A stretch of 64,000 nucleotides of DNA from positions 1-64,000 of the forward strand of contig NZ_JANIOC010000008.1 in assembly GCF_024733565.1 (NCBI RefSeq), given 5' to 3'. Position numbers and translations under genes: made by a program. This DNA is from Rossellomorea sp. SC111. GTDB taxonomy: Bacteria; Bacillota; Bacilli; Bacillales; Bacillaceae_B. Below, one piece after another: positions 39,421 through 48,421 of the stretch. Position 1 is the stretch's first letter. Each line of letters starts with the position of its first letter. Below the pieces are notes generated by a model. The model did no database searches, had not been told where the DNA came from, and was given only the letters and a program-made list of their open reading frames with translations.

Positions 39421-40614
39421 TTGAAATGGAGTAAGGTAGCGACATCACTATGTGTAGTCACAATATGCGTATTGCCCTTCCAGTCGGCAAGTGCCGCAGA
39501 AGATGGTCAGGCAGTACATGAGAAGAGAACGTTTTCAATGGGTAAAAAAGAGATTACAAACCCAGTACCACGGTTTGTATATGATTCCGGTCTGAGCTTC
39601 GAGTATCCAGATGCGGTAAGAGGGGTATATGTCACGGCACATTCAGCTGGCGGAGACCGTTTTGATACTCTAACAAAGTTAATGGATGATACAGATCTTA
39701 ATGCCATGGTCATTGACATTAAAGATGACGTAGGAAATGTAACATATGAACCGGAAGAGTCTTCCCCGTATGCTAAAGTGGGTCAGCCATATATAAAAGA
39801 TCCTAAAGCGATGTTAAAGACATTGGAAGAAAAGAAAATCTATCCGATTGCACGTGTCGTTGTTTTCAAGGATACGGTTCTAGCGAATCAGCGCCCTGAC
39901 TTGTCATTTAAGGACGGGGATAAGGTCTGGTCAAATGGTGGTGGGGACTCCTTCGTCAATCCATTCTTGAAAGAAGTATGGGATTATAATGTAGGTATCG
40001 CCATTGAAGCAGCAAAAATGGGCTTTCAGGAAATTCAGTTCGATTATGTACGATTCCCTGAAGGATTCGAGAAGCGCGATGATGAACTGAGTTATAACGG
40101 AGGGGAGTATGCCAAGGAAGACAGTGATAATGTACAGAAACGTGTACATGCCGTTACTGATTTTGTGGAATATGCCCATAAAAAGCTCGAACCGTATGGA
40201 GTGAAAGTATCCGTTGATATTTTCGGATATACGGCAACTCTTCCGGAGGCACCTGGTATCGGTCAGAATTTCTCGAAGATATCTGAGAATGTGGATGTCA
40301 TTTCATCCATGATTTACCCAAGCCATTGGACACCATATTTCGGAATAGCGAAACCGGATCTACAACCGTACGAACTGGTGACGGAATACTCGAAGGTGGA
40401 GAAAGCGAAAATAGCCGAATTGACAAATAAGCCGATCTCAAGACCTTGGCTGCAGGATTTCACCGCTTCCTGGCTTGGCAGCGGTAACTATAAAACGTAC
40501 GGTAAAGCAGAAGTAGAGGCGCAGATCAAAGCGTTAAATGATCAAGGGATCAATGAATTCCTTCTATGGGATGCAGGTAATTCCTATACAGAAGGCGTTG
40601 ACTACACTCCTTAA
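39421..40614 (+). CDS. Secreted putative glycoside hydrolase (DUF4015)
   Basis: 397 residues from TTG 39421, eight bases after GGGGAGAGG. Signal peptide ending at ASAAEDG (about residue 24). A TIM-barrel-like DUF4015 domain: VRGVYVTAHSAGGDRFD, LNAMVIDIKDDVG, IARVVVFKDTVLANQRPD, EIQFDYVRFPEG, VSVDIFGYT, MIYPSHW and FLLWDAGNSYTEGVDY. The Asp/Glu at strand ends suggest glycosidase chemistry, perhaps on wall or exopolysaccharide, but no activity is shown. It is a stand-alone gene with its own terminator. Confidence 0.82.
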   Translation: MKWSKVATSLCVVTICVLPFQSASAAEDGQAVHEKRTFSMGKKEITNPVPRFVYDSGLSFEYPDAVRGVYVTAHSAGGDRFDTLTKLMDDTDLNAMVIDIKDDVGNVTYEPEESSPYAKVGQPYIKDPKAMLKTLEEKKIYPIARVVVFKDTVLANQRPDLSFKDGDKVWSNGGGDSFVNPFLKEVWDYNVGIAIEAAKMGFQEIQFDYVRFPEGFEKRDDELSYNGGEYAKEDSDNVQKRVHAVTDFVEYAHKKLEPYGVKVSVDIFGYTATLPEAPGIGQNFSKISENVDVISSMIYPSHWTPYFGIAKPDLQPYELVTEYSKVEKAKIAELTNKPISRPWLQDFTASWLGSGNYKTYGKAEVEAQIKALNDQGINEFLLWDAGNSYTEGVDYTP

Positions 40615-40621
40615 TAGAAGA

Positions 40622-40655
40622 GACTGACCTGACCATTCAGGTCAGTCTTTCTTTC
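40622..40655 (+). terminator. Terminator after the DUF4015 gene
   Basis: GACTGACCTGA and TCAGGTCAGTC form a perfect 11-base stem around CCAT, then TTTCTTTC. Confidence 0.9.
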
Positions 40656-40752
40656 ATTTATGGAGAATCCAGGACCGAAGCATCGCTTCCCATTTGAAAA
40701 AGACTTCAAATATTGTTATCATTAAAGTACTGGTAAGATTAACCGCTTTCAA
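40654..40752 (-). CDS. Possible 32-residue membrane miniprotein
   Basis: The minus strand reads MKAVNLTSTLMITIFEVFF then KWEAMLRSWILHK, starting at TTG 40752 eight bases after AAGGGGGT; an in-frame ATG at 40758 would add two residues. It has one hydrophobic helix and a basic C-terminus. Only the ribosome site and amphipathic layout support it. I do not recognise a family. It ends next to the terminator of the gene on the other strand. Confidence 0.35.
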   Translation of the reverse strand: MKAVNLTSTLMITIFEVFFKWEAMLRSWILHK

Positions 40753-40907
40753 CCACATTACCCCCTTCATAGGCGTATAGCCTGTGATTCCGTATGATTA
40801 TCCCACGGATAAGACTAACATCTAACATAAACCAATTTTTTTCTGAGAATGATAATGGTATCACGTTAGTCAATGTCACTTAAAAATTCAATCGAAGGAG
40901 TAGATCC

Positions 40908-41480
40908 ATGCACTGGTATGAAAAATTAAATCAATATTTCCCTGTAGAGGAAATGAAATCAAAAGAACATCTTGAGTCACTGTTAAAAGAGAGAAGCGAC
41001 ATCTATCACAAAGATGAAGGGCCTCACCATGTACTCATGTATGCTGAACTTGAAGACTTTATCTTTATCGATTATCTATTTGTCTCAAAGGATGCCCGTG
41101 GACAAGGCCTCGGCCATAAATTACTTGATCAGTTGAAAGTAAAGAAGAAAGCGATCATTTTGGAAGTAGAGCCTGTGGACTATGATGACACTGACACAGA
41201 GAAACGATTGAAATTCTACAAGCGTGAAGGCTTCGAACACGCCGTCAGCATCGGATATGCACGCCGTTCACTAGCAACCAACGAGATCAACCAAATGGAA
41301 ATCCTATATTGGACTCCCAAACATGAATCTGAAGACCTTATCTTCGAATCCATGAAAAAAACTTACGAGCTCATTCATACGTACAATGACCATAAATTTT
41401 ATGGTGCATCTTATCAACCCGTGGAAGAAGTTCTAAAGAAAGATGAAAAACGTGATGGGGATGTATTAAAAGATCTTTAA
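40908..41480 (+). CDS. yjbC: YjbC, GNAT-family acetyltransferase-like protein
   Basis: 190 residues. The acetyl-CoA loop is RGQGLGHKLLDQL, with preceding strand DFIFIDYLFVS and following IILEVEPVDYDDTD. The last ~70 residues are a family-specific tail. In B. subtilis yjbC lies upstream of spx and is stress-induced. The substrate is unknown. GAAGGAG precedes the ATG. Confidence 0.88.
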   Translation: MHWYEKLNQYFPVEEMKSKEHLESLLKERSDIYHKDEGPHHVLMYAELEDFIFIDYLFVSKDARGQGLGHKLLDQLKVKKKAIILEVEPVDYDDTDTEKRLKFYKREGFEHAVSIGYARRSLATNEINQMEILYWTPKHESEDLIFESMKKTYELIHTYNDHKFYGASYQPVEEVLKKDEKRDGDVLKDL

Positions 41481-41487
41481 GCAAAGA

Positions 41488-41521
41488 GAAACCTTATTGC
41501 CTATTCGCAATAAGGTTTTCT
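41488..41521 (+). terminator. Terminator after yjbC
   Basis: GAAACCTTATTGC and GCAATAAGGTTTTC form a 13-base stem. It separates yjbC from spx, leaving about 260 bases of leader for spx. Confidence 0.9.
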
Positions 41522-41783
41522 AAATGAAAATATGGAAATGTTCAATAACATGTTTAGGCTTGAGTTGTATCGGGTAAACCCATAATAGAAACAAAATATA
41601 TAGCTATGTTAAACCTCTGTATAGGAAATTTGACAAATTAGTTAAAACTATGTTCATGGGACTGTTATTCATGTATAATACATAATAGAGATTTCTTATT
41701 TAAACTAATTTTAATTAACGATGTTTAAATAAAATACTCTATACTATAATTATAAAAAATCCTTAAGGGAGTGTGAATGATTC
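41522..41783 (+). promoter_or_regulatory. spx promoter region
   Basis: No gene in this stretch. Two -10-like hexamers are visible: TATAAT at 41674-41679 preceded by TG (weak -35 TGTTCA 17 bases upstream), and another TATAAT near 41745 in an A/T-rich stretch. TTGACA at about 41630 has no matching -10. Multiple promoters would be in keeping with the several that drive spx in B. subtilis. Confidence 0.45.
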
Positions 41784-42179
41784 GTGGTTACATTATTCAC
41801 TTCACCTAGTTGTACATCTTGTCGTAAGGCAAAAGCTTGGTTAGAAGAGCATGAGATTCCATATACCGAACGTAACGTATTTTCTGAGCCATTAAGCATT
41901 GATGAAATCAAAGAAATCCTTCGTATGACTGAGGATGGAACAGATGAAATCATTTCAACCCGTTCTAAAACATTCCAGAAGCTTAATGTGGACTTGGAAA
42001 CTTTACCACTTCAAGAGCTGTTCGAATTGATTCAAAAAAATCCCGGACTTCTAAGACGTCCGATCATCCTCGATGAAAAGCGTCTACAGGTTGGGTACAA
42101 TGAAGATGAGATCAGACGATTCCTTCCAAGGAAGGTTCGGACATTCCAACTTCTCGAAGCTCAAAGAATGGTAAACTAA
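41784..42179 (+). CDS. spx: Spx redox-sensing transcription regulator
   Basis: 131 residues, ArsC/Spx family, with the redox switch Cys10-Thr-Ser-Cys13 ([15 protein letters not shown]), RSKTFQKLN and [21 protein letters not shown]. Spx binds the RNA polymerase alpha subunit and turns on thiol-stress genes. Its level is set by ClpXP with the adaptor SpxH, encoded here at 48551-49417. The start is GTG 41784, about 12 bases after AAGGGAG, a long spacing. Confidence 0.96.
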   Translation: MVTLFTSPSCTSCRKAKAWLEEHEIPYTERNVFSEPLSIDEIKEILRMTEDGTDEIISTRSKTFQKLNVDLETLPLQELFELIQKNPGLLRRPIILDEKRLQVGYNEDEIRRFLPRKVRTFQLLEAQRMVN

Positions 42180-42212
42180 AGTATCCTTTTCTAAGTATGG
42201 GAATATATAAGT

Positions 42213-42266
42213 AAAAGGGGCTGACCCTTTAAGGAACGTTGCGTCTCCTTTCGGGTCAGTCCCTTT
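42213..42266 (+). terminator. Terminator after spx
   Basis: AAAGGGGCTGACCC and GGGTCAGTCCCTTT with a loop of about 25 bases. Confidence 0.8.
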
Positions 42267-42514
42267 ATATTAGAATAAGTTTTATCACTTGAATTTTCTG
42301 CAAATATCCGCTAGAATGTCAAAAACACCTAGAGGGATTTGTGAGGAAAAAATGGGTGTTAGTTTAATTCCATTTTCTGAGGTTTTATCATAAAATAGAA
42401 GTACAAGGTACAAACTAACCTAAATGTATCTTCTATCTTCACCAGCAATGGAGCGAAAGAGCTCAGAGGGTGTAGTCCCTTCACTAACATCATGCAAGAA
42501 GGGAGAGGTGTTAA
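42267..42514 (+). promoter_or_regulatory. mecA leader with SigA promoter
   Basis: TTGAAT (42289-42294), 17 bases, TAGAAT (42312-42317) gives a good SigA promoter, leaving a leader of about 190 bases. The leader contains a 13-codon frame with a GAGGA ribosome site (ATG 42352, stop 42393) of uncertain meaning and no other gene. Confidence 0.65.
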
Positions 42515-43186
42515 TTGGAAATCGAGCGCATAAACGAAAATACAGTCAAGTTCTATATTTCATATGGGGATATAGAAGATCGCGGATTTGACCGTGAGGA
42601 AATCTGGTATAATCGCGAACGAAGTGAAGAACTCTTCTGGGAAATGATGGATGAGGTTCATCAGGAAGAAGATTTCGGAATAGAAGGACCGCTTTGGATT
42701 CAAGTTCAGGCTTTAGATAAAGGTCTTGAAGTACTTGTTACAAGAGCACAGGTCTCGAAGGATGGCCAGCGATTCGAGCTTCCTATTCCAGAGGATAAGC
42801 TCAAGGAACTTCCTGTCGATGAGCGTATAGAGGAACTACTGGATGAGCATTTCCAAATTAAACAGGACCAGGATGGCGAAGCTGAAGTAGTATTGGACTT
42901 CACGTTGAAATTCAATGATTTCGAAGATGCGATTTCTCTATCCCATCGATTGAAAGACATGCCATTGGAGCATTTGGAAACAAAGCTGCTTGCATTCGAA
43001 GATCGATATTTTATTTATGTTAAATTTTCTGAAGAACACTTTTCTGAAGAAGATATCGATAATACGTTGAGTATACTGCTTGAATATACTAATGAGTCAC
43101 GAATGACTGTTCATCGTCTTGAAGAGTATGGCAAAGTGGTCATCCATGAACAAGTCTTTGAGACGTTAAGTGAACACTTTTCGTAA
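42515..43186 (+). CDS. mecA: MecA adaptor protein of ClpC
   Basis: 223 residues from TTG 42515, preceded by GGGAGAGG. N-terminal target-binding domain (MEIERINENTVKFYISYGD, IEDRGFDREEIWYNRERSEE), acidic linker, C-terminal ClpC-binding domain (about 110-223). It hands ComK, ComS and other targets to ClpCP, and thus controls competence. Confidence 0.95.
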   Translation: MEIERINENTVKFYISYGDIEDRGFDREEIWYNRERSEELFWEMMDEVHQEEDFGIEGPLWIQVQALDKGLEVLVTRAQVSKDGQRFELPIPEDKLKELPVDERIEELLDEHFQIKQDQDGEAEVVLDFTLKFNDFEDAISLSHRLKDMPLEHLETKLLAFEDRYFIYVKFSEEHFSEEDIDNTLSILLEYTNESRMTVHRLEEYGKVVIHEQVFETLSEHFS

Positions 43187-43192
43187 GGATCA

Positions 43193-43226
43193 ATACCGGT
43201 TTCATATAGAAATCGGTATTTTTTTA
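43193..43226 (+). terminator. Terminator after mecA
   Basis: ATACCGGTTTC and GAAATCGGTAT with ATATA loop, followed by TTTTTT. Confidence 0.9.
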
Positions 43227-43291
43227 TATCCACTCTCTGTATAAGGGTTTTTAATTTTTGATACATTAAGCCGGTGGAAGGTGTTATACAT

Positions 43292-44797
43292 ATGAAGAAT
43301 ACAGTAAGAGTACTCTTATTTATTGCTGTCCTAGTATTAAGTTATATTTTTTATTTTGATCAATATCTTTCAGGTATGGTGAAGTATTTTAGTATCGTCT
43401 TCACATTCTCGGTCATTGTCATTGGGTTTCTCATTTTCTTTGAAAATCGTCATCCGGCCCAAACTCTGACATGGCTTGTGGTATTGGGCGCATTTCCGTT
43501 TTTGGGCTTCATTTTTTACTTATTATTTGGCAGGAATTACAGAAAAGAGAAAATGTATAAGAAGAAGTACATATTGGATCAGGAAACGTATAATAAATTT
43601 GAACCTGGTCCTAAAGAAATAAACGCTGATATGTTTGGTTTATTTCAAGAGAAACATTTTCAGCTAGCGCAAAGAATCGGGAACAGTGCCATCTCTTTTT
43701 CAAGTGAAACGAAACTGCTGACCAACGGAAACGAAACATTTGGTGAGATTTTAAAGTGGTTAAAGACGGCAAAGCATCATATTCATATGGAATATTATAT
43801 TGTACGTCATGATGAAATTGGAAATCAGATTAAAGACATTCTTATAGAGCGGGCCCATAATGGAGTCAAAATTCGCTTCCTTTACGATGCAGTAGGTGCT
43901 TGGCAATTATCAAAGGATTACATAAATGATCTTAAGGGTGCGGGTGTCGAAGTGGTTGCGTTCGGTCCCGTCAAGGTCCCAGTGCTTAATAACAAATTTA
44001 ACTTTCGGAATCACCGCAAAATCATTGTCATCGATGGGAGTATCGGATTTGTGGGAGGTCTTAATATCGGGGATGAATATTTGGGTAAGAATCCTCACTT
44101 CGGTTTCTGGAGGGACACTCACCTATTTGTAAGGGGAGAAGCGGTTCGGACCTTGCAGTTGATCTTCCTGCAGGATTGGTATTATATGACGAACGATGAT
44201 TTCCTGACACCTGGATATTTAAGTCCTGACCCCCTTAAAAATACAAACGACGGCGGAGTCCAGATGATTGCGGGCGGACCTGACAATGAATTGAGTGTAT
44301 TGAAGAATATATTCTTCTCGATGATCACTTCAGCGAAAAAGAGTGTGTGGGTGGCTTCTCCATATTTCGTTCCGGATGAAGACATTTTTTCAGCTCTGAA
44401 GATTGCCGCTTTAAGTGGTGTGGATGTGAGACTCCTGGTTCCACATAAACCGGATAAACGGATTGTATTCCATGCCTCCCGCTCTTATTTCCCAGATCTT
44501 CTGGAAGCCGGGGCCCGGATATTTGAGTATCAAAAAGGGTTCATGCATAGTAAAATTGTGATTGTGGATGAAGAAATGGCTTCAATCGGAACATCGAATA
44601 TGGATATGAGAAGTTTTCACTTAAATTTTGAAGTGAATGCATTTTTGTATAAAACTGAGAGTACCTCCTCCATTGTAAAAGAATATTTACATGACCTGGA
44701 AGAATCCGAAGAATTACAGCTGGAAGAATTTCAGAAAAGACATCTGGGATATAGGATCTTGGAATCCACTTCCAGGTTAATGTCTCCATTGTTATAG
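43292..44797 (+). CDS. cls: Cardiolipin synthase
   Basis: 501 residues: two N-terminal membrane helices, then two phospholipase D domains with HKD motifs NHRKIIVIDGSIGFVGG and HSKIVIVDEEMASIGTSN. It joins two phosphatidylglycerols to cardiolipin at the membrane. The start is ATG 43292 (MKNTVRVLL) after GGAAGG; an upstream GTG at 43274 lies at the ribosome site. Confidence 0.95.
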   Translation: MKNTVRVLLFIAVLVLSYIFYFDQYLSGMVKYFSIVFTFSVIVIGFLIFFENRHPAQTLTWLVVLGAFPFLGFIFYLLFGRNYRKEKMYKKKYILDQETYNKFEPGPKEINADMFGLFQEKHFQLAQRIGNSAISFSSETKLLTNGNETFGEILKWLKTAKHHIHMEYYIVRHDEIGNQIKDILIERAHNGVKIRFLYDAVGAWQLSKDYINDLKGAGVEVVAFGPVKVPVLNNKFNFRNHRKIIVIDGSIGFVGGLNIGDEYLGKNPHFGFWRDTHLFVRGEAVRTLQLIFLQDWYYMTNDDFLTPGYLSPDPLKNTNDGGVQMIAGGPDNELSVLKNIFFSMITSAKKSVWVASPYFVPDEDIFSALKIAALSGVDVRLLVPHKPDKRIVFHASRSYFPDLLEAGARIFEYQKGFMHSKIVIVDEEMASIGTSNMDMRSFHLNFEVNAFLYKTESTSSIVKEYLHDLEESEELQLEEFQKRHLGYRILESTSRLMSPLL

Positions 44798-44801
44798 AGT
44801 T

Positions 44802-44835
44802 AAGCCTTCAAGTTTATTGCTTGAGGGCTTTGTTT
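44802..44835 (+). terminator. Terminator after cls
   Basis: AAGCCTTCAAG and CTTGAGGGCTT form an 11-base stem, followed by TGTTT. Confidence 0.8.
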
Positions 44836-44885
44836 ATGCAGGATTTTTACTATTTATGTCGAATGATAAGAGAAGGAGGTGTTCT

Positions 44886-46067
44886 ATGTTAACAGCATTA
44901 TTAAACCAGCAAGTAATTACCACAATCCATTATTCCAGGGAGGAATTGAGAAGACTGAGAAGGGAAGGTGTCTCCTTTGTCTGTCCCCATTGTTCTTCTA
45001 TATTGACCATGAGAATCGGTAGCCGAAACACACCCCACTTTGCCCATATTTCCCACTCTGATTGCGAATTGGTGAGGGGTGAGACTCCACAACATCTCTT
45101 AAGTAAGCAGCTTTTATATGGTAGGGTAAGCTCCCTGTATGAGAGTGTGAGTCTTGAACATTATATTAAAGAGATTAAGCAAGTCGCAGATATTTTTGTG
45201 AAAACAGATACGGCAGATATAGCCATCGAGATTCAGTGTTCAACCATACCGATTTCTGAAGTAGTGCGACGCTCAAACGGTTATCATCGAGAAGGGATCA
45301 CCCCCTTTTGGATCCTGACCCAGTCCCTGAAGTCCAAGAAGCTCCTGAATCTAACGACCTTTCAACAAGCATTTATCCGATACTCTCCATCCTTGGATTA
45401 TTTCCTCCTTCAGTTTCTCCCGGATAGGGGAATCTTTCATCTATACACACGTCTTCTTCCCGTTTCAAGTACGGCATTTATGAGTGCAGCGCCCATCATC
45501 ATCCCCGTTGCTGAGTTTACACTACCTCCTGTCATTCCAAATGTACCCATTCTTCCTCCATACTCTTTATCTAAATGGAACGATTTTAGAACCAAATGGA
45601 TATACAACAAAATTCATTATAATAAGGCGAGAACAGATGTATTTTTAAGGGAAGTGTACGGGGAAGGGGATACGTTTTTGTATTTGCCCCTTTTTATTGG
45701 CCTTCCAGTTATTCCCCATGGCATTCATATTAGAAATCACGAAGTAGAGTGGCAATATTATTTATGGAAAGATTGTTTGAAAAAAGACAGCCTCTTCTCA
45801 TTGGAAAGTGTGTCAAATGCGTTAAATAGAAGACTTACTAAAGGACATATCGAGTTTCGTTCCTTCCCACTCCAAAAAAGCGATAAAGTGATAAAGAAAA
45901 TTGCTGGTGGATATTTAAGTGTACTAGAAGAGGTGCATGTTCTCAGAAAGATAAATGATACATTTCAACTAACTGAACCCTGGAGCTGCCCGGATCATTT
46001 TTCGGCATTCGAACAGCATAAACATGATTTTTTTCCTAAATGGAAGCATATATTAAAAAAGCTGTAA
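44886..46067 (+). CDS. coiA: CoiA competence protein
   Basis: 393 residues from ATG 44886, seven bases after AAGGAGGTG; an earlier in-frame ATG at 44817 sits in the cls terminator. The N-terminal Cys pair CPHC with SSILTMRIGSRNTPHFAH resembles the CoiA zinc-ribbon, followed by a nuclease-like core (DIAIEIQCSTIPISEVVRRS and GITPFWIL). CoiA is needed for processing of transforming DNA in competent cells. Confidence 0.9.
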   Translation: MLTALLNQQVITTIHYSREELRRLRREGVSFVCPHCSSILTMRIGSRNTPHFAHISHSDCELVRGETPQHLLSKQLLYGRVSSLYESVSLEHYIKEIKQVADIFVKTDTADIAIEIQCSTIPISEVVRRSNGYHREGITPFWILTQSLKSKKLLNLTTFQQAFIRYSPSLDYFLLQFLPDRGIFHLYTRLLPVSSTAFMSAAPIIIPVAEFTLPPVIPNVPILPPYSLSKWNDFRTKWIYNKIHYNKARTDVFLREVYGEGDTFLYLPLFIGLPVIPHGIHIRNHEVEWQYYLWKDCLKKDSLFSLESVSNALNRRLTKGHIEFRSFPLQKSDKVIKKIAGGYLSVLEEVHVLRKINDTFQLTEPWSCPDHFSAFEQHKHDFFPKWKHILKKL

Positions 46068-46155
46068 GAAAGAATGTATTGTTGCAGGAAATTGGTAGAT
46101 GAGAGAGAATGTAACTATAAGGAATTTTCTGTAGATTTCAGAATGGAGGATGTAT

Positions 46156-47979
46156 ATGTCAAAAGATACAGCTACTAAAAGTCTGCCTGGAAGAAAAGAG
46201 GTAGATGAAACGTTAACGTGGAGACTGGAAGATATCTTCGTAAGTGATGATGAGTGGGAGAAAGAATATAAAGAAATCCAAGGAATGACAAAAAGAGCAG
46301 ACGAATTTAAAGGGACACTTGGTGATAGTGCAGATCAGCTTTATAAAGCATTTGCCTTCCAGGATGAAATAATGGAACGTATGGGGAAGGTGTATACATA
46401 TTCTCATATGCGCTATGACCAGGATACGACCAATTCCTATTATCAGGGTCTCGATGACCGTGCCAAAAGTCTTTATACCCAGTTAGGGAGTAAGTTTGCT
46501 TATTTGGTGCCGGAAGTTCTATCGATTGACGAAAAGAAGCTGAATGGTTTCCTTGAGGAGAAGGATGAACTGAAGAAGTATAAGCATGCTTTAGAGGAAA
46601 TCAACCTTCAGCGTCCCCATGTCCTCTCCGCTGAAGAAGAAGCGCTCTTGGCCCAGGCATCTGAAGTGTTCAGTGCTGCAAGTAATACATTCGGCATGCT
46701 GAATAATGCGGACCTTGAGTTTCCGAGCATCAAAGATGAAAATGGGGAAGAAGTGGATATTACACACGGGCGTTTTATTCGATTCCTGGAGAGCAGTGAT
46801 CGCCGTGTACGTGAAGAAGCATTTAAAAAGGTGTATGAGACGTACGGAAAATTTGAAAACACATTCGCCTCTACTTTAAGCGGGGCTGTGAAGAAAGATA
46901 ATTTCGTCGCCAACGTCAGACATTACGATTCGGCGAGACATGCGGCATTATCTACTAACAATATTCCTGAAGAAGTGTATGATAACCTTGTTGATACGGT
47001 GAATAAAAACCTTCATCTGCTTCAGCGTTATGTGAAGCTTCGCAAGAAAGTGCTGGGTCTGGATGAGGTTCATATGTATGATTTGTATACCCCACTCGTG
47101 AAGGAAGTCAAAATGGACATAAGTTATGGGGAAGCACAGACCATGATCCTCGATGGATTAAAGCCGTTAGGTGAGGAGTATGCAAATGTGCTGAAAGATG
47201 GCTTTGAAAATCGTTGGGTGGACGTCGTCGAAAATAAAGGAAAGAGAAGCGGTGCCTACTCATCTGGGGCTTACGGTACCAATCCTTATATTCTGATGAA
47301 TTGGCAGGATAATGTAAACAATCTGTTCACCCTGGCTCATGAATTCGGTCACAGTGTCCATAGTTACTATACGCGTAGCGCTCAACCATACACGTATGGT
47401 CATTATTCCATCTTTGTGGCAGAAGTCGCTTCCACTTGCAATGAAGCATTATTGAATGATTACCTGTTGAATACGATAGATGATGAGAAGAAAAGGTTGT
47501 ATCTGTTGAATCATTATCTTGAAGGCTTCAGAGGGACCGTTTTCCGTCAGACGATGTTTGCTGAATTCGAGCATCTTATCCATAAGAAAGCCCAGGAAGG
47601 AGAAGCCTTGACTTCAGAGTTCTTAACCAAACAGTATTATGAACTGAATAAGAAATACTTTGGGGAAGAAATTTCGATTGATGAAGAAATTGGTTTGGAA
47701 TGGGCGCGTATTCCACATTTCTATTACAATTATTATGTATACCAATATGCAACAGGTTTCTCTGCAGCTACGGCTCTTAGTCAACAGATCCTGGAAGAGG
47801 GGCAGCCTGCAGTGGAACGCTACATCGATTTTCTTAGAGCAGGAAGTTCCGATTATCCGATTGAAGTATTGAAAAAAGCTGGAGTGGATGTGACAACATC
47901 CAAACCGGTGGAAGATGCTTGTAAGGTCTTTGAAGAAAAGCTGAATGAAATGGAAGAACTGCTTGAAAAGTTGCAATAA
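46156..47979 (+). CDS. pepF: Oligoendopeptidase F (M3B)
   Basis: 607 residues. Zinc site LAHEFGHSVHSYY (HEXXH) with the third ligand Glu in VAEVASTCNEALL. All-helical M3 fold, no signal peptide, so cytosolic. It cleaves short peptides, which fits the nearby peptide importer, and PepF also affects sporulation signalling in B. subtilis. The start ATG 46156 is six bases after GGAGG; ATG 46150 abuts it. Confidence 0.95.
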   Translation: MSKDTATKSLPGRKEVDETLTWRLEDIFVSDDEWEKEYKEIQGMTKRADEFKGTLGDSADQLYKAFAFQDEIMERMGKVYTYSHMRYDQDTTNSYYQGLDDRAKSLYTQLGSKFAYLVPEVLSIDEKKLNGFLEEKDELKKYKHALEEINLQRPHVLSAEEEALLAQASEVFSAASNTFGMLNNADLEFPSIKDENGEEVDITHGRFIRFLESSDRRVREEAFKKVYETYGKFENTFASTLSGAVKKDNFVANVRHYDSARHAALSTNNIPEEVYDNLVDTVNKNLHLLQRYVKLRKKVLGLDEVHMYDLYTPLVKEVKMDISYGEAQTMILDGLKPLGEEYANVLKDGFENRWVDVVENKGKRSGAYSSGAYGTNPYILMNWQDNVNNLFTLAHEFGHSVHSYYTRSAQPYTYGHYSIFVAEVASTCNEALLNDYLLNTIDDEKKRLYLLNHYLEGFRGTVFRQTMFAEFEHLIHKKAQEGEALTSEFLTKQYYELNKKYFGEEISIDEEIGLEWARIPHFYYNYYVYQYATGFSAATALSQQILEEGQPAVERYIDFLRAGSSDYPIEVLKKAGVDVTTSKPVEDACKVFEEKLNEMEELLEKLQ

Positions 47980-47998
47980 ATAGTCGTAACGACAGAAT

Positions 47999-48047
47999 GA
48001 AACACCCCTCCCTGAAGGGTTATCTTCAGGGAGGGGTGTTTTTTTTG
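47999..48047 (+). terminator. Strong terminator after pepF
   Basis: AACACCCCTCCCTGAAG and its exact complement form a 17-base stem with GGTTAT loop, then eight T. Confidence 0.95.
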
Positions 48048-48081
48048 CTTATAGCCATATTCCAACCTAAAGGTCCGTCCC

Positions 48082-48270
48082 TCATTTCATCGACTTGAAT
48101 CCCCTGAAGCGGTTACGGCTTCCCAGTGAATGGAAGAAGATGAGGAGTGAGAGAAAGAGGATGGGGGATGTGATATATACGGGGATCAGGTGCATAAGGC
48201 CAAGGATATTTATGAAGAAGCTGATTACAATCAATAGAAGGAGTATTCCATATTTCATTTTTGCGAACAT
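48082..48270 (-). CDS. Small two-helix membrane protein divergent from roxS
   Basis: 62 residues, MFAKMKYGILLLLIVISFF, then NILGLMHLIPVYITSPILFL and a basic tail SRNRFRGFKSMK. ATG 48270 is seven bases after GGAGGGA; the longer frame upstream runs across roxS and is not real. Two membrane helices joined by a short loop. I do not recognise the family. Its promoter must lie back to back with that of roxS. Confidence 0.6.
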   Translation of the reverse strand: MFAKMKYGILLLLIVISFFINILGLMHLIPVYITSPILFLSLLIFFHSLGSRNRFRGFKSMK

Positions 48271-48370
48271 AGCCATTCCCTCCGTACGTTGTCTTATAAC
48301 CATGTATATGAAAAGGAAAAGGAGAACATGTATCGATTTTGACAATATTGTGAAATACCATACAAACAAC

Positions 48371-48400
48371 TTGCCAATACAAGTGGATACATGATATATT
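48371..48400 (+). promoter_or_regulatory. roxS promoter
   Basis: TTGCCA (48371-48376), 18 bases, TATATT (48395-48400), expected start near 48406. Confidence 0.7.
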
Positions 48401-48405
48401 ATCAG

Positions 48406-48421
48406 TGTGAAGTTGATCACA
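48406..48421 (+). promoter_or_regulatory. Rex (or Fnr-like) operator at the roxS start
   Basis: TGTGAAGTTGATCACA is a perfect TGTGA-N6-TCACA palindrome with GTGTGAA/TCACAAG context, as in Rex boxes (TTGTGAA..TTCACAA). Rex represses roxS in B. subtilis when NADH is low. The same core also fits Fnr, and an fnr gene lies in this window; the position over the transcription start argues for repression. Confidence 0.8.

Noticed and set aside
40845..40865. Fur-like box (GATAATGGTATC) before yjbC
   Set aside because: Only one half fits the Fur consensus; the palindrome TGATA/TATCA has the wrong spacing.
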